Below are positions 1 through 10,536 of a stretch of DNA of 64,000 bases, piece by piece. A program made the translations under genes and the position numbers. Each line of letters opens with the position of its first letter. The first letter of the stretch is position 1. The stretch lies in the NCBI GenBank assembly GCA_037501455.1, contig CM074862.1, positions 60,295,501-60,359,500 on the forward strand, in the 5' to 3' direction. Below the pieces are notes generated by a model, which worked only from the letters and a program-made list of their open reading frames with translations, searched no databases and was not told the origin of the DNA. This DNA comes from Lantana camara (taxonomy: Eukaryota; Streptophyta; Magnoliopsida; Lamiales; Verbenaceae).

Positions 1-1499
1 AAATGCATTAATAGTGCACATGAACGTGTTCATTACATAAAATCATTTGTTATGCATTCACAGCATGATCATACATTACCGTGCGTCATATATGGTTCAT
101 TTGGTGTTTTGAGTCTCACGAACACGTTACGTTGTCCTTGTACAGTTTATCTCCAGGGTAGAGAAATCTTGATCAGCGAGGCACTCGGTAACTCATATCC
201 TCGTACCGTCATGTTTCAGGTAAGGGTGTTTTCGTTCTAGTTACAAATTAAACCCTACGACCTTATGTGACGATTTTTGCCAAAAACCTAATATATTTAT
301 ATATATGGTTTTCAAATGAAATTTATCGAGTAAATTATGATCGAGTAAACCCTTTTCTAGTGAATTATGGATTATGTTATGTTTCTTATGAATTGAAATG
401 TTTTGGCGAGGTTATGCATGTATGTTATGTTCACGGGCCCAGGAATTTAGTACATGTAGCTATCCGGGGAGGCAAGGGCCGACGGTGATCCCATATGCTG
501 ATTCCATTTATGTTTAACGGCGAAACGGACCTCGTCAAGGAGTTTTTGATGAGGAAACGCTAACCGGGCTTTGACGACTCATGAACCTCATAGCCACATT
601 GATATGTTTAGGTGGTCGGGCCTTGCAAACCCGTCCACCACCCGGAGGAAGAAGGCCGGGATACGGATTGCCCAAACGAATATGTCTTATGATATGATAT
701 ATGATCCGTGTGTATTATGATATATTGCATGATCACCTATTTAAAGTATTAATGATATGTGTCGTACACAGTCGGAGTTTGGTTGTAGATGATGCACGCT
801 CACTCGCCGAGCCTTTATGTTTATGTATGAATTATGAACGTAATGAATTAATATGATTAGTCGTAAAATCTGAGCATTGCTTAGTTATTCTCTTGCCCTT
901 TTGGGAACTAATTTTAAATAAAACCTTGCTCGGTATTTACGACTTGCATGTGCATGTTTTTATATATACGTATATCGCTCCTGCTCACTCAGTCTTCTAG
1001 AGACTGAGCCTCTCCCTCCCCAACCTTTTAGTGCGCAGGTTTGGCTTTGGAGTTCGAGCTAGACAGAGTAGTGTTGAGTCTTTGAGTCGGTTACATTAAT
1101 CTACAAGAGTCTCTGCACTCGCATATGCATTTGAATTGTACATGATTCGGATTTGTAAGATTATGATCTTGAATCTTTATGTATTTTTTATTAAATTGCT
1201 TTGCCGGACTTCGTGATGTTTTTAAAAGAGGCCTGAGGAACCCAAGTCTGCTTATGGTTCGTGTATTTAATTTCGGCAGGCCTGTGGCCAATGCATGTGT
1301 TTGGATTTTAGTTTTCCGAGGCGTTATGTTTTTTTTTTGGTTGGCTATAATTGCAGGGTCTAAGTTCCGCCTAGCTTAGGAAGGTTATTTTATTTGTCTC
1401 CCATTCGCTATGGTTTGATACGGGTGCGTACGTCCCATTTCATTACTCGTGTTAAGCCATAGTGCGGGGGATGTGGTGCCTCACGTGCGGGGTGCTACA
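1..1499 (+). mobile_element. E0: 3' part of a long gypsy-type LTR, truncated by the window edge
   Basis: The sequence ends in GGTGCTACA at 1499, the usual 3' end of the long LTRs here. It holds the blocks shared by this LTR group: a CTCCAGGG block near 150, a GGGCC...GACGGTGATCCCA block at 436-492, a hairpin with a GGAG loop at 530-554, a CACCCGGAGGAAGAAGG block near 635-652, a CTCGCCGAG palindrome near 803 and a CTCAGTC/GACTGAG hairpin at 988-1008. No primer-binding site follows 1499, so this is a 3' LTR or a solo LTR. It resembles the N2 LTR read on its minus strand, but is clearly diverged. The left end lies outside the window. Short ORFs here look like chance. Confidence 0.82.
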
Positions 1500-1702
1500 G
1501 TTTATGTTTTATGATTTTTTCGATTTTTTCTTGAATATGCTAATGATTTCGAAGTAGGTTGGAGACCTGTACTCGCCGAGTATTTGTATACACCTTGTTA
1601 TGTTTATTATGAAATGGGATAGGATCTTTCTTTTAAGCTATGTTTTATTATGATATGAATAAGTATAAGTTTGATTCGAAAATGAATTTGGTATGCAAAA
1701 CC
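1500..1702 (+). mobile_element. Host LTR A, left fragment
   Basis: This is LTR sequence containing the CTCGCCGAG motif near 1573 and ending in GTATGCAAAACC. It matches the part of the K LTR at about 55790-55950 in order and motif content. It is interrupted by the copia element and resumes at 19672, as the 5-bp AAACC duplication shows. E0 ends directly at its left border. Confidence 0.75.
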
Positions 1703-3658
1703 TGTTGGAAAACACGAATCAGAAAGCAGCGGAATTTAAAAAATTTTCCCAACAAAAGGACCTTGGACTCGCAATCGTGTAACCAAATTCGTAGAGACAG
1801 AAAACTTACTTTTCTTTTGTTCTTTTTTGAAGCGTTTCAAGCCACCCAAGAACGCTCTTCTCTCGGCTTGATCCCCTCTCCTTGGTAAAGCTCGAATTTC
1901 AAACTTCTAACTTGAAGTCTCTAGAGAAAGTCCACCAACTTGATCACAATCTAACTAGTAAGGATGCTAGTTCTCTAGTTAGTGTTTAGGCTTAACCTAG
2001 GGTTTATTTGATCTTGGAGAAAGGAAGGTGTTCAACACATGAACCAAAAGAATTGCCAATTAGCTCTAAAGGGGAGCATGAGCTCCCCTATATATAGGAG
2101 AGGGAGAGGGACGGCCGAACCTATTCCTTGTTGGACAAGGATTTGGTTCCTCTCTCTCCTATTACTTGATCATCAAGTATTTTCCAACTTTGACTTTGAA
2201 TTCTAATTCAAGTCAACTTTTAAGAGAGCTAAAAATATCCAAACTATTTTTGGATAATTTTATACTTTATTTATTATAAAATAAATAACTTATTTTTATC
2301 TAATTAGATAATTCATAATTAATTAACTAGATTATTTTCTCCAAAATAAGACTTTCTTTTTAATTCAAAATTAAACCAAAGTCTATTAAATAATTAACAC
2401 ATATAATTATTTAATACATATATATATAATATATATATATTCACACGTGTGTGACACGTATCACAGTGACACGTGTCACTCACGTGAGCCACATGTGTGA
2501 TTTCACACGTGTGGAACCCTCTTGGCCCGATTAACTCGTTTAATCATTTTAAAGCCTCAACTCATGTAACCTAGTTATTGTGTGTGACCCTCTAGGTTCT
2601 CAATTCAATTAGCAGTGACCCTAATTAATTAATTTACTAATTAATTAATCGGTCCACAGATTAAACGACCATAGTCTAGCAACAGGTGTTTAACCCCTAG
2701 CTGAATTGGAATGTTCGGATTCGACAGAACCTTTAAGTCATTGATTCATGTGAGATACAATCCTCCTACTTACTATCTCTCAACCAACATCTAGGGTAAG
2801 GGAATAATCAGAACCCTAATAATCCGGTCTTAAAGTTAAATGCATTTCATATCCATTTGATCTCAATCCAAGAAACCCTTTTCTTGATGTCTTGATCTAC
2901 TGCCTTGGCCAAGGACTCCATATGGCATATGAATGACTTACACAATAAGAGATCACCTTGCAAATGCAACTGTAGGTCCTTTCTTGATTCTCATTCACTT
3001 TCATGAATCACTTGTGCAGCCCCAGCATAAGCCTTGAATCAGTTGTCTAAGGCGACACCCTTTAAAGCTTATACCTAAGACTACAGAGTTAACTCATAAA
3101 GTGACAAGGAACCTCAAGTCTAAGGATCAATTAATCACATCAATGACTCGTGAGATATTTCCTCATCTGGAAGTTTCCATTTCCTGAAATAGAAACTTCC
3201 TTTCCCATTTAGGAATGTTCTCACACGGGGCACCTCAGTGAACTTACTTATTAAAGTAAGCACTCTCATGTATCACGCACGTATCAACTATACAGTTTGC
3301 ACCTCCATGAAACAAGGTGGTCCTTCTTAAGGGCGTGATCCCACAAGCAAGCCTTAGAGGAGTCAGGTTGACACTCCCACTGTCTGTAGGACTCATCGGC
3401 TTGGAGTATTTTACTAATCATGACTTATGTGATATAGGGCTCGTTTCATGAACCATTTCACCTAAATGGTAGAGTCCTAAAGTCATCAGGATTAGGGGAG
3501 TTCTCATACATGCTCAGCTAAAGTAAACGCATACCAAACAAGAGCATATAAAGAAGTGTTGCCTCAATTCGTTATTTTATTCAAAGATTGTCTGTGATTA
3601 CAATAAGGAAAAGCACAAAGCGGATATACAATCGGCTTTTAGGGCACTATTGCTAACA
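1703..3658 (-). repeat. 3' LTR of the copia element
   Basis: It begins TGTTGG and ends CTAACA on the plus strand, so on the minus strand it reads TGTTAG...CCAACA. The polypurine tract abuts its 3658 end. A cluster of CACGTG-type palindromes lies at about 2440-2515, next to an AT-repeat, and a CTATATATAG box lies near 2078-2087. Four CACGTG cores remain intact here against six in the 5' LTR. Confidence 0.95.
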
Positions 3659-3673
3659 ATCTCCCACTTGCCC
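3659..3673 (-). other. Polypurine tract of the copia element
   Basis: The minus strand reads GGGCAAGTGGGAGAT directly before the 3' LTR, which begins TGTTAG. This is where plus-strand DNA synthesis is primed during reverse transcription. Confidence 0.9.
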
Positions 3674-3674
3674 A

Positions 3675-4106
3675 TCAAAGCCATTCTAAAGCTACTCTAA
3701 GCCCCATCTTCTGAAGATGCCCTTGGAAAGCTTCTCGACTAAGGGGTTTAGTAAGTGGATCTGCCACGTTCTCTGCTGATGTGACCCTCTCAATTTGCAC
3801 ATCTCCTCTTTTGATAATATCACGGATTAGGTGATACTTCCTCATAATGTGCTTGGTCCGTTGGTGAGATCTTGGTTCTCTTGCTTGAGCAACCGCCCCA
3901 GTGTTGTCACAAAACACAGTAATGGGGTCTTTCATGCTAGGAACAACATTCAACTCTTGAATGAAGTTTCTAATCCAAACACCTTCCTTAGCTGCATCAT
4001 TTGCAGCTAAGTATTCGGCCTCAGTGGTCGAATCTGCAGTGGTTGTTTGCTTGGAACTCTTCCAACTCATTGCTCCGCCGTTTAGGCAGAAAATGTATCC
4101 TGACAT
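3675..4106 (-). pseudogene. Copia RNase H domain, 3' end of the polyprotein
   Basis: The translation carries the C-terminal copia RNase [20 protein letters not shown], then [19 protein letters not shown], a [12 protein letters not shown] segment and the closing ADPLTKPL motif. It is in the same reading frame as the reverse transcriptase segment upstream (4149-4922) and is separated from it by an in-frame TAA at 4149-4151. The frame ends about 15 bases before the polypurine tract, as expected for an element with nothing after pol. RNase H removes the RNA strand from RNA-DNA hybrids. It is non-functional here because the frame is broken upstream. Confidence 0.93.
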
Positions 4107-4148
4107 TGACTTAAAATCATCTAAGTCTGATGCAAAGCTTGCATCGCA

Positions 4149-5194
4149 TTATCCTCCGACAGTAAGATCTTTCTGACTTTCGTAAACTAAGAATAAATCT
4201 TTAGTACTTTTCAAGTACTTAAGAATATTCTTCACGGCAGCCCAGTGACCATCTCCAGGGTCAGATTGGAAACGACTCGTCACACTAAGTGTATAAGCCA
4301 CATCCGGTCGAGTACATAACATTGCATACATTATGCTACCTATTGCTGACGCATAAGGTGTATGAGTCATTCTCTTCTTCTCAAGGTTAGTCTTAGGACA
4401 CATCTTCTTTGAAAGACATGTTCCTAGACTCATAGGAAGGTTCTTAACCTTTGCTGACTCCATATTGAATCTCTTCAATACTTTGTCAATGTACATTGAC
4501 TGTGATAGTCCTATTAGCCTTCTAGATCTATCTCTATAGATTTTAATTCCAAGGATATAGGACGCATCACCAAGATCTTTCATCTCGAATTGGTTCGATA
4601 ACCATAACTTAGTCACTTTCATGTCATCCTTCGAATTCCCAATAAGAAGGATGTCATCAACATAAAGTACTAAGAATTGCACTGAGGTCTCCAATTCCTT
4701 TCTATACACACATGATTCATTCGAAATTTGCATGAAGCCAAACGCTTTGACTGATTCATCAAATCGAATGTTCCAATTCCTAGAAGCCTGTTTCAATCCA
4801 TAGATTGATCTTTGGAGTTTGCAAACCTTTTGCTCACTCCCACTGAATGTGAAACCTATGGGTTGCTCCATATAAATGTCTTTGTCAATGTCACCATTGA
4901 GAAAGGCAGTTTTCACATCCATTTACCATATCTCATAGTCATAATATGCAGTAATGGCAAGCATGATTCGAATGGACTTTTGCATTGCAACTGGTGAAAA
5001 GGTTTCGTCAAAGTCCACGCCGGGTCTTTGAGTGAATCCTTTTGCAACCAGTCTTGCTTTGTAGGCTGCAATGCTTCCATCAACTCCAAGCTTTCCTTAA
5101 AGATCCATTTGCAACCTATGGGTTTGACCCCATCAGGCAAATCTACCAAGGTCCAAACTTGGTTGGAGTTCATGGAATCCATTTCGGATTTCAT
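4149..5194 (-). pseudogene. Copia reverse transcriptase, frameshifted
   Basis: The open segment 4149-4922 shows the copia RT core: MDVKTAFLNGDI, SIYGLKQASRNWN, the catalytic YVDD box (codons at about 4653-4664), KDLGDASYILGIKIYRD and the thumb segment ASAIGSIMYAMLCTRPDVAY. The upstream part, 4913-5194, carries NQVWTLVDLPDGVKPIGCKWIFK. The frame is lost near 5095, and the expected continuation (YKARLVAKGF-like) is visible in another frame. So at least one frameshift divides the finger domain from the palm, and a TAA at 4149-4151 ends the frame before RNase H. Reverse transcriptase copies element RNA into DNA. Confidence 0.93.
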
Positions 5195-5273
5195 GGCTTC
5201 TATCCACTGTTCAGAGTCAGAATCTGAAAGTGCCTCCTCATACGTTGAAGGATCATTATCCTTTTGAGAGATT

Positions 5274-5880
5274 TCATGGAAGAATCCATACCATCTCTCC
5301 TGACTGTCTAGGAGTGCGTTCAGAACGCCTTAGAGGAGGATTTACATGTGTATCGAAATTCGTGATTGGTTGTGGTTGATCAGTAGGGGACGTTTCTTCA
5401 GTGGGTGGCGTGGGGTTACTTTGTACTTCTTCTAATTCTATAATCTTGCCTTTCTTTTCTTTAAGGAACGGTTCCTCAAGAAAAGTGGCATTTCTGGAAA
5501 CAAACACCTTCTGCTCAGATTGATCATAGAAGTAGTATCCTATAGATTCCTTAGGATAACCTACAAAGTAGCATAAGTTAGAACGAGATTCTAACTTATC
5601 TCCCACTTTCCTCTTCACGTAAGCAGGACAACCCCAAATTCTTAAGTAAGAATAGCTAGGGATTTTACCATGCCACATTTCATGGGGCGTTTTAGGGACT
5701 GACTTAGAGGGAACTAGATTCAAAATCTTTGCTGCACTTTCTAGGGCATAACCCCAGAAAGAAGGTGGTAAGTCAGTGAAACTCATCATGGAACGAACCA
5801 TATCAAGTAAGGTTCGATTCCTTCTCTCAGAAACTCCATTAAGCTGAGGAGTTCCCGGAGGAGTCCACTGAGAGATAATC
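5274..5880 (-). pseudogene. Copia integrase C-terminal half, downstream of the N1 insertion
   Basis: The minus-strand frame enters from the N1 insertion at 5880. It continues the integrase core with SQWTPPGTPQLNGVSERRN, which holds the catalytic Glu, then AYVKRKV, CYFVGYPKES and YYFYDQ. The reading across the target-site duplication shows that the frame was open before N1 inserted. The frame stops at 5274, and the next recognisable part (below 5194) is in another frame, so a frameshift lies near 5200-5280. Codons above 5880 in this frame come from the N1 LTR and are not element protein. Confidence 0.92.
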
Positions 5881-8800
5881 TGTAACATCCCGCTCGTCCG
5901 ATTTATAAGGTACGTCACGTTTCAACCTTTTAATGTGTTTAATTATGTGATTTTATATTTTTCGTGGCCCTATTTTGAACTTTTTAAGAGTTTAGGGGCC
6001 TTTTTGTAATTTTCTCTTTTTAGGGGTTTTTCGGTCATTTATCGTTCGAATGAGATTTTGACCATTTTGACCCCTTCAACGCGTTCGGGGCATCGAAACG
6101 AGTCCGTAGACTCTGAGTTTGCCCTATTCTGACGTCGTTAACCCCTTCTTCCGATCGTTTTCGTGTACGAGGACCCGAGATATAATACCAGATCCTCGTT
6201 TTGCGTGCCAAACGCAGCGGACCCAGCTCTCTCTCTTCTCTCCCGCGATTCGGTCACTGTTCACACACACTCACGGTGTGTTTTCACACACAATCCAAAC
6301 TCGCTCGTTTCTCGACGGATTTCGACGAACCAATAGTCCATTTCGATTGTCTCAACGACGCGGTCGCAACCGTACCAAGAACTCGACCAACCGACGACCG
6401 ACGGCGGAGATATTGCCGATTTTCAGACGCGGCTGGAGGGGTGGCGGAGCCGCCACTTCGCGGCCCTTTTGCGGCGGCTTCCGGCCACTTCCCGGGGACA
6501 CGCGCCCCACAGACGGCGAGAGGACGTCCCAGCGCAGCGGGGGATTTTGGCGGCGTGGCTAACGGCCACCGGACGGCGGCACACGCGCCGCCTGAAGTTC
6601 ACGCCGCCGCCACGTGAACAATGTCGCGGCGGCGCTCCGGCGACTTTTTCCGACCAAGGTTAGTGTTTTCCAAGGTTTTTCGACCTCCCGAGTCCATTTC
6701 CGGCATCGTTTTCACCGAATTTTGGCCGTAGGTGGTGGTTCCGGTGACGTGGTGGCGGCAGAAACTTCGGAGCTCAACGGGGGCCTTTTCCGGCCATCTT
6801 TTGGCCTCGGACCCTTCACGAAAGTTGTTTGGAACGACGAGAACTAATGAACCCCATTTGCTCGACTCCAGATTTTGCCGTTTGGCGGCGGTTCGCGGTA
6901 GCTACAGTGGCGGCGCACCGGTGGCGCCACCTCCGGGGATTTTTCCGGCGAGAAAGCTTAGGGCTTTCGTAAAGCTCGTCATGGGTAAGCCGATGCCTCT
7001 TTCGGATCGCATTTTGGTTCACCGGTTTGAAAGTAATTGAAGTTTGAAGATTTAGGGTTTTCGTATTGTTGGATCTGAAATTGAAGACAATTGGTTTGGA
7101 ATTTGCAGAAATTGATCGAGGAATTGGATTGGGCACGATGAATCTTTGCACGGGTGTTTTTTCGGGATTTTTCCGGCACGTTCCGGCAGCGGCCGAACGG
7201 CGGCCGGCCACTATTCCGGCGGCTCCGGCAGCGGCGATCCGGCGACCTTCGGACAGCGTGTCCGCCTCGTTGTGGTGAGTCTATCACCACTTTCCGTTCG
7301 TCAATCGGACACTCGGTTTAATTTCTGCGTATTTATTTGTGTATTTGGGACTTATTTGAATTAATTGTTTAAATGTGAATTAATGGTTATATGCTTGAAT
7401 TGTTGATCGAAATGTATTCCGTTATGTATGAAATCATGTATGATATGAAATGTGATATGTAAACTTGCGTGATTTAAATTAATTAAACTTTAAATTGTCA
7501 CTTGGTAAATAAATATGTTAATCACGTAAATTGGAATTTGATATGTAACTTCGTGATCTTTAAATAGAATTTGTAGCATGTTATTATATGATTTGTTTGG
7601 CTTTATAATACGTATAAATTTACGAAATGTTATATGTGAGTTCCATTGCCTTTCGAGTTCCCTTAATTGCATTAATTGTGTTTATGAATATGCCTTAGTG
7701 TTTTGTTTTGCATAGAATTAATATGAATTTGAAACCTGCTTATGTGATTGCATTTCGTATGTGCTTGAGCTTTGCCGTGCGTCTCTGTGTGGTTGTCTGA
7801 GTTTGAGTCTGAGCCCTGTGTTGTGTTTGTGTGTTCAGTTGGTTCAGGTGCACCCGGGGTGGTGACAAGTGAGTCGTGCAGGTTCCGGGGTGAACCATCT
7901 GCTGTGTCTTCGGCTATGTTTGGTGCCAGGTGAGGTTAGGATATAGTTATACCCTATTGATATGTGTCTATATGTTTGCATGCGAATATAAGCCTTACGT
8001 ATATATGTAGATACGTGTGCAATACGAATATGTGTGACTTTGTGTTATGTTGGATATAAGATATGTAAGTACGATATGTATGAATGTACGTGTATGTTTG
8101 TGATTGAGTGTGTGGGAGGTGTGTGCGTTGTGATATGTTTCGTTTCGATTCGAATGGGTAACTATGATATGATTATGATTATGAACGTGGCGTGCGTGAG
8201 TTTGTGAGTGCGTGCGTGTGTGTGTGCGTGAATTTTCTGAGTGTGTGCGCGTGTGTGTGCGTGCGTGGTCGTGTATGTGTGTCAGTGCATGTGTGGTGGT
8301 GTTGTGTGTGTGTGTAGGGCCGGTGATTATGGGTAAGGAGCCTCGGAGCGTCGAGTATTACTCCTGTGCATGATCATCGGGATGTGGGTAAGGAGCCTCG
8401 GAGCGTCGAGTATTACTCCTGTGCACATTTCCCCTTTGATTTGATGGTTTGATTCTGTTTTGCTTTGGGACACGGTGATTATGGGTAAGGAGCCTCGGAG
8501 TGTCGAGTATTACTCCTGTGCATGATCATCGGGATGTGGGTAAGGAGCCTCGGAGCGTCGAGTATTACTCCTGTGCACATTTTCCCCTTTTGTCTGAACG
8601 TTTGCTTGGTGTGCTTGTTTTCGTTCAGTTAGTTTGTTAAGAAATTGTTCGGGAAACGGGAGTGGATTTCTAATTAATAAAATTGGGACTGTTTTGGCCT
8701 TTGGCCTAACTCTTTTAATCTCCTATATCTAGTATCACGTGAGAAATATTTTAGAATGCAAAAACCACGCCCCGGTTCACGAACTCCCTTTTATGATATG

Positions 8801-9362
8801 TGATGTGCTCTGTATATGTATTTACGCGTGTGTGTGTAGCCCCTCGCTCAGTCTTTGGACTGACCCCTCCCCCTTTTATGTTTTTAGTGTGCAGGTTTCG
8901 GTTTGGGTTTGTGTTGGTGTTCGTGCTAGGCGGCGGTGTGTCGTGTCTTTTGAGTCTCTGTCTGCACGTTTCAGTTTGTTAAGTATTTTGTTCTGATTTA
9001 TGATTTGTAAATTTTGTATAAGATATGTTTGTGCAGGTTTGAGTTTATGATTTTAATTTAGGGAATTCGGGACAGGTTAGGACAGGTGCTCGGATTAGTC
9101 GAACCCGTTTAGTTGTTTCTGATGTTTGTATGTTACTGTATGTTCAAGGTATGAAAGTTTTTGTATGTTGGTATTTCGTGCTACTTCCGCTGTCATGCTT
9201 CGCATATTTACTTTTGAACAGGGTTAGATACCGCCTAGCTAGTGCGTGTGTTTTTGTTTGTCACCCGTTCGTTGTGACTTGGTGCGTGTGCGGACTTCCC
9301 ATTTCGTACACGTGTCGGGTCATAGTGCGGGGGTGTGGTACCCCACCGTGCGGGGTGCTACA
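5881..9362 (+). repeat. 5' LTR of N1
   Basis: This LTR starts TGTAACATCC and ends GTGCTACA and is nearly identical to 10537-14017. It has an unusually GC- and CpG-rich section at about 6340-7270, a TG-rich microsatellite zone at 8080-8320, four 40-bp repeats at 8331-8580 and a TCAGTC/GACTGA hairpin at 8848-8863. ORFs of up to 147 codons in the GC-rich part show no protein family and are probably chance. Confidence 0.96.
8331..8580 (+). repeat. Four 40-bp direct repeats in the N1 5' LTR
   Basis: Four near-identical units start at about 8331, 8385, 8482 and 8537 and occur as two pairs. Each begins GGGTAAGGAGCCTCGGAG and ends TATTACTCCTGTGCA. Each unit can fold: AGGAG near the start pairs with CTCCT near the end, and CTCG pairs with CGAG inside. 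The same array lies at about 12976-13233 in the other LTR. Function unknown. Confidence 0.9.
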
Positions 9363-9369
9363 TCTTAAG

Positions 9370-9381
9370 TGGTATCAGAGC
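9370..9381 (+). other. Primer-binding site of N1
   Basis: TGGTATCAGAGC lies 7 bases after the 5' LTR end. It is complementary to the 3' end of plant initiator methionine tRNA and primes minus-strand synthesis. Confidence 0.88.
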
Positions 9382-9875
9382 TACCAGGTTCAGAACCGGT
9401 GCTCTGGAGTCGTGTCGCGTCAGTCTAGGTCGTACGGCATAGGAATATGTGCGCATTGCATCCGTTTGGCCTGTAATTTTGCTTCCTCAGTTTGAATTGT
9501 ATTGAGTTATGTGACTAAGTGCGCAAAATGATTATGAATATGCAGCATTTTATCAATATGCTTTTAATTGCTTTTCATTATTGTACTTAGATGACTTAAA
9601 TGCAACATTACATTTGCATTCTTAACCCTCATACACCAACTCTAGTGTTTTAATTGCAGGGTTCCAGTACCAACAATTTAACTAGCTTCCATGACATCAT
9701 TGCAACATTACAGTCAAGATTTCAAACACCACGGTGAACGGTACACTAAGCATTCATGGCATGAGCATATATGCATCGTTTACTTAATTAATTCTTGTTG
9801 TTACGTGATTTATTTGCTAAGTATGTTATGTGTTGACTGTTGTGATTTCCTGATTCTGCTTTTGTGCTTGAGTGA

Positions 9876-10218
9876 AAGGGAGATTTAATTCTCTCTGTTT
9901 ACGTGCTAGGGAGATGCAGGATTCTCTCTATTTGTGTGGTAGAAAGATGTTGGATTCTTTTGAGTTTTGTGCACAAGAGATGCTGGATTCTCTTGTACTT
10001 AGGTATTCGAGGGATGCTGGATTCCCTTTGATTTAGGGTTTGAGAAATGCCGGATTTTCTCAAACTAGATTGTCTGAGAGATGTGGAATCAATCAGACTT
10101 AGGTTGAGAGACGGGGTTCTCTCAATTGTGTGCCTGAGAGACGGGGTTCTCTCTTTTGTGTGTTGAGAAATGGGGTTTCTCTCTTTTGTGTGTGCCGGGA
10201 GATAGGATTCTCTCTTGT
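9876..10218 (+). repeat. Array of about 11 short hairpins with changing but paired arms
   Basis: Units share a loop near GATGCTGGATT or CGGGGT. Clear examples are 9941-9961 (arm AAAGA), 9973-9996 (arm ACAAGAGA), 10009-10030 (arm AGGGA), 10039-10064 (arm TTTGAGAAA), 10072-10098 (arm GTCTGA), 10104-10125 (arm TTGAGAGA) and 10163-10183 (arm GAGAAA). Arms differ from unit to unit, yet the 3' arm changes to match, so pairing is kept while sequence is not. The internal region of N2 has a related array at 39243-39346. Confidence 0.85.
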
Positions 10219-10499
10219 TTGTTGTAGTTGAGCAACGCGCAGCCTGACGACAGTCTGCAAGCAACGAGGACGTGACGGTATCAAGCTTTGGGTACAGTGG
10301 CCTATTGGTGATCAAATGAGCTTGAAGTGACCAACGGTCAAGCGCTCAGTAGGACCCCTATGACAACGAATCACTATAAAGGGAGTTGATGCCAACCAAG
10401 GGAGAAATATCCTGCAGATATTGCAGTTCGCTTAGATCAGAGTTGCGCAGCGGAAGCTTGAAGTGGAATTCGTTTCAGCGTCGTTCAGGATCCGACCTT

Positions 10500-10534
10500 A
10501 GGACCTGAGGACAGGTCCTTTTGAAGGAGGGAAG
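10500..10534 (+). other. 3' hairpin and polypurine tract of N1
   Basis: AGGACCT (10500-10506) and AGGTCCT (10513-10519) form a 7-bp stem with loop GAGGAC. The purine tract GAAGGAGGGAAG follows at 10523-10534 and the 3' LTR starts at 10537. Equivalent hairpins precede the tracts of the Tekay element, K and N2. Confidence 0.85.
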
Positions 10535-10536
10535 TT

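Larger units (their letters stand above)
9363..10536 (+). other. Internal region of N1, no intact coding sequence
   Basis: These 1174 bp run from the 5' LTR to the purine tract. In order they hold the primer-binding site (9370-9381), AT-rich leader, a protease relic near 9730-9784, an array of about 11 hairpins at 9876-10218 and a final hairpin at 10500-10519 just before the purine tract. The relic reads VNGTLSIHGMSIYASF in one plus-strand frame, aligning with VEGTISIYGTTLHALF of element G, but lacks the catalytic Asp-Pro-Gly. A minus-strand ORF over the array has a repetitive composition and is a by-product of the repeats. Confidence 0.85.

Noticed and set aside
6119..6617. ORFs of 138-147 codons in the N1 LTR, repeated at 10775-11318
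   Set aside because: They occur twice only because the LTR is duplicated. Composition follows the GC-rich repeat, several frames are open at once, and no domain is recognisable.
9370..9381. tRNA gene fragment at TGGTATCAGAGC sites
   Set aside because: Only the 12-base complement of a tRNA 3' end is present, at the expected distance from LTR ends. These are primer-binding sites; no cloverleaf is seen.
9899..10315. Minus-strand ORF rich in repeated ERxPSL/TKERTPSL-like units
   Set aside because: The repeat is explained by the hairpin array on the other strand. Base pairing, not the reading frame, is what is conserved.
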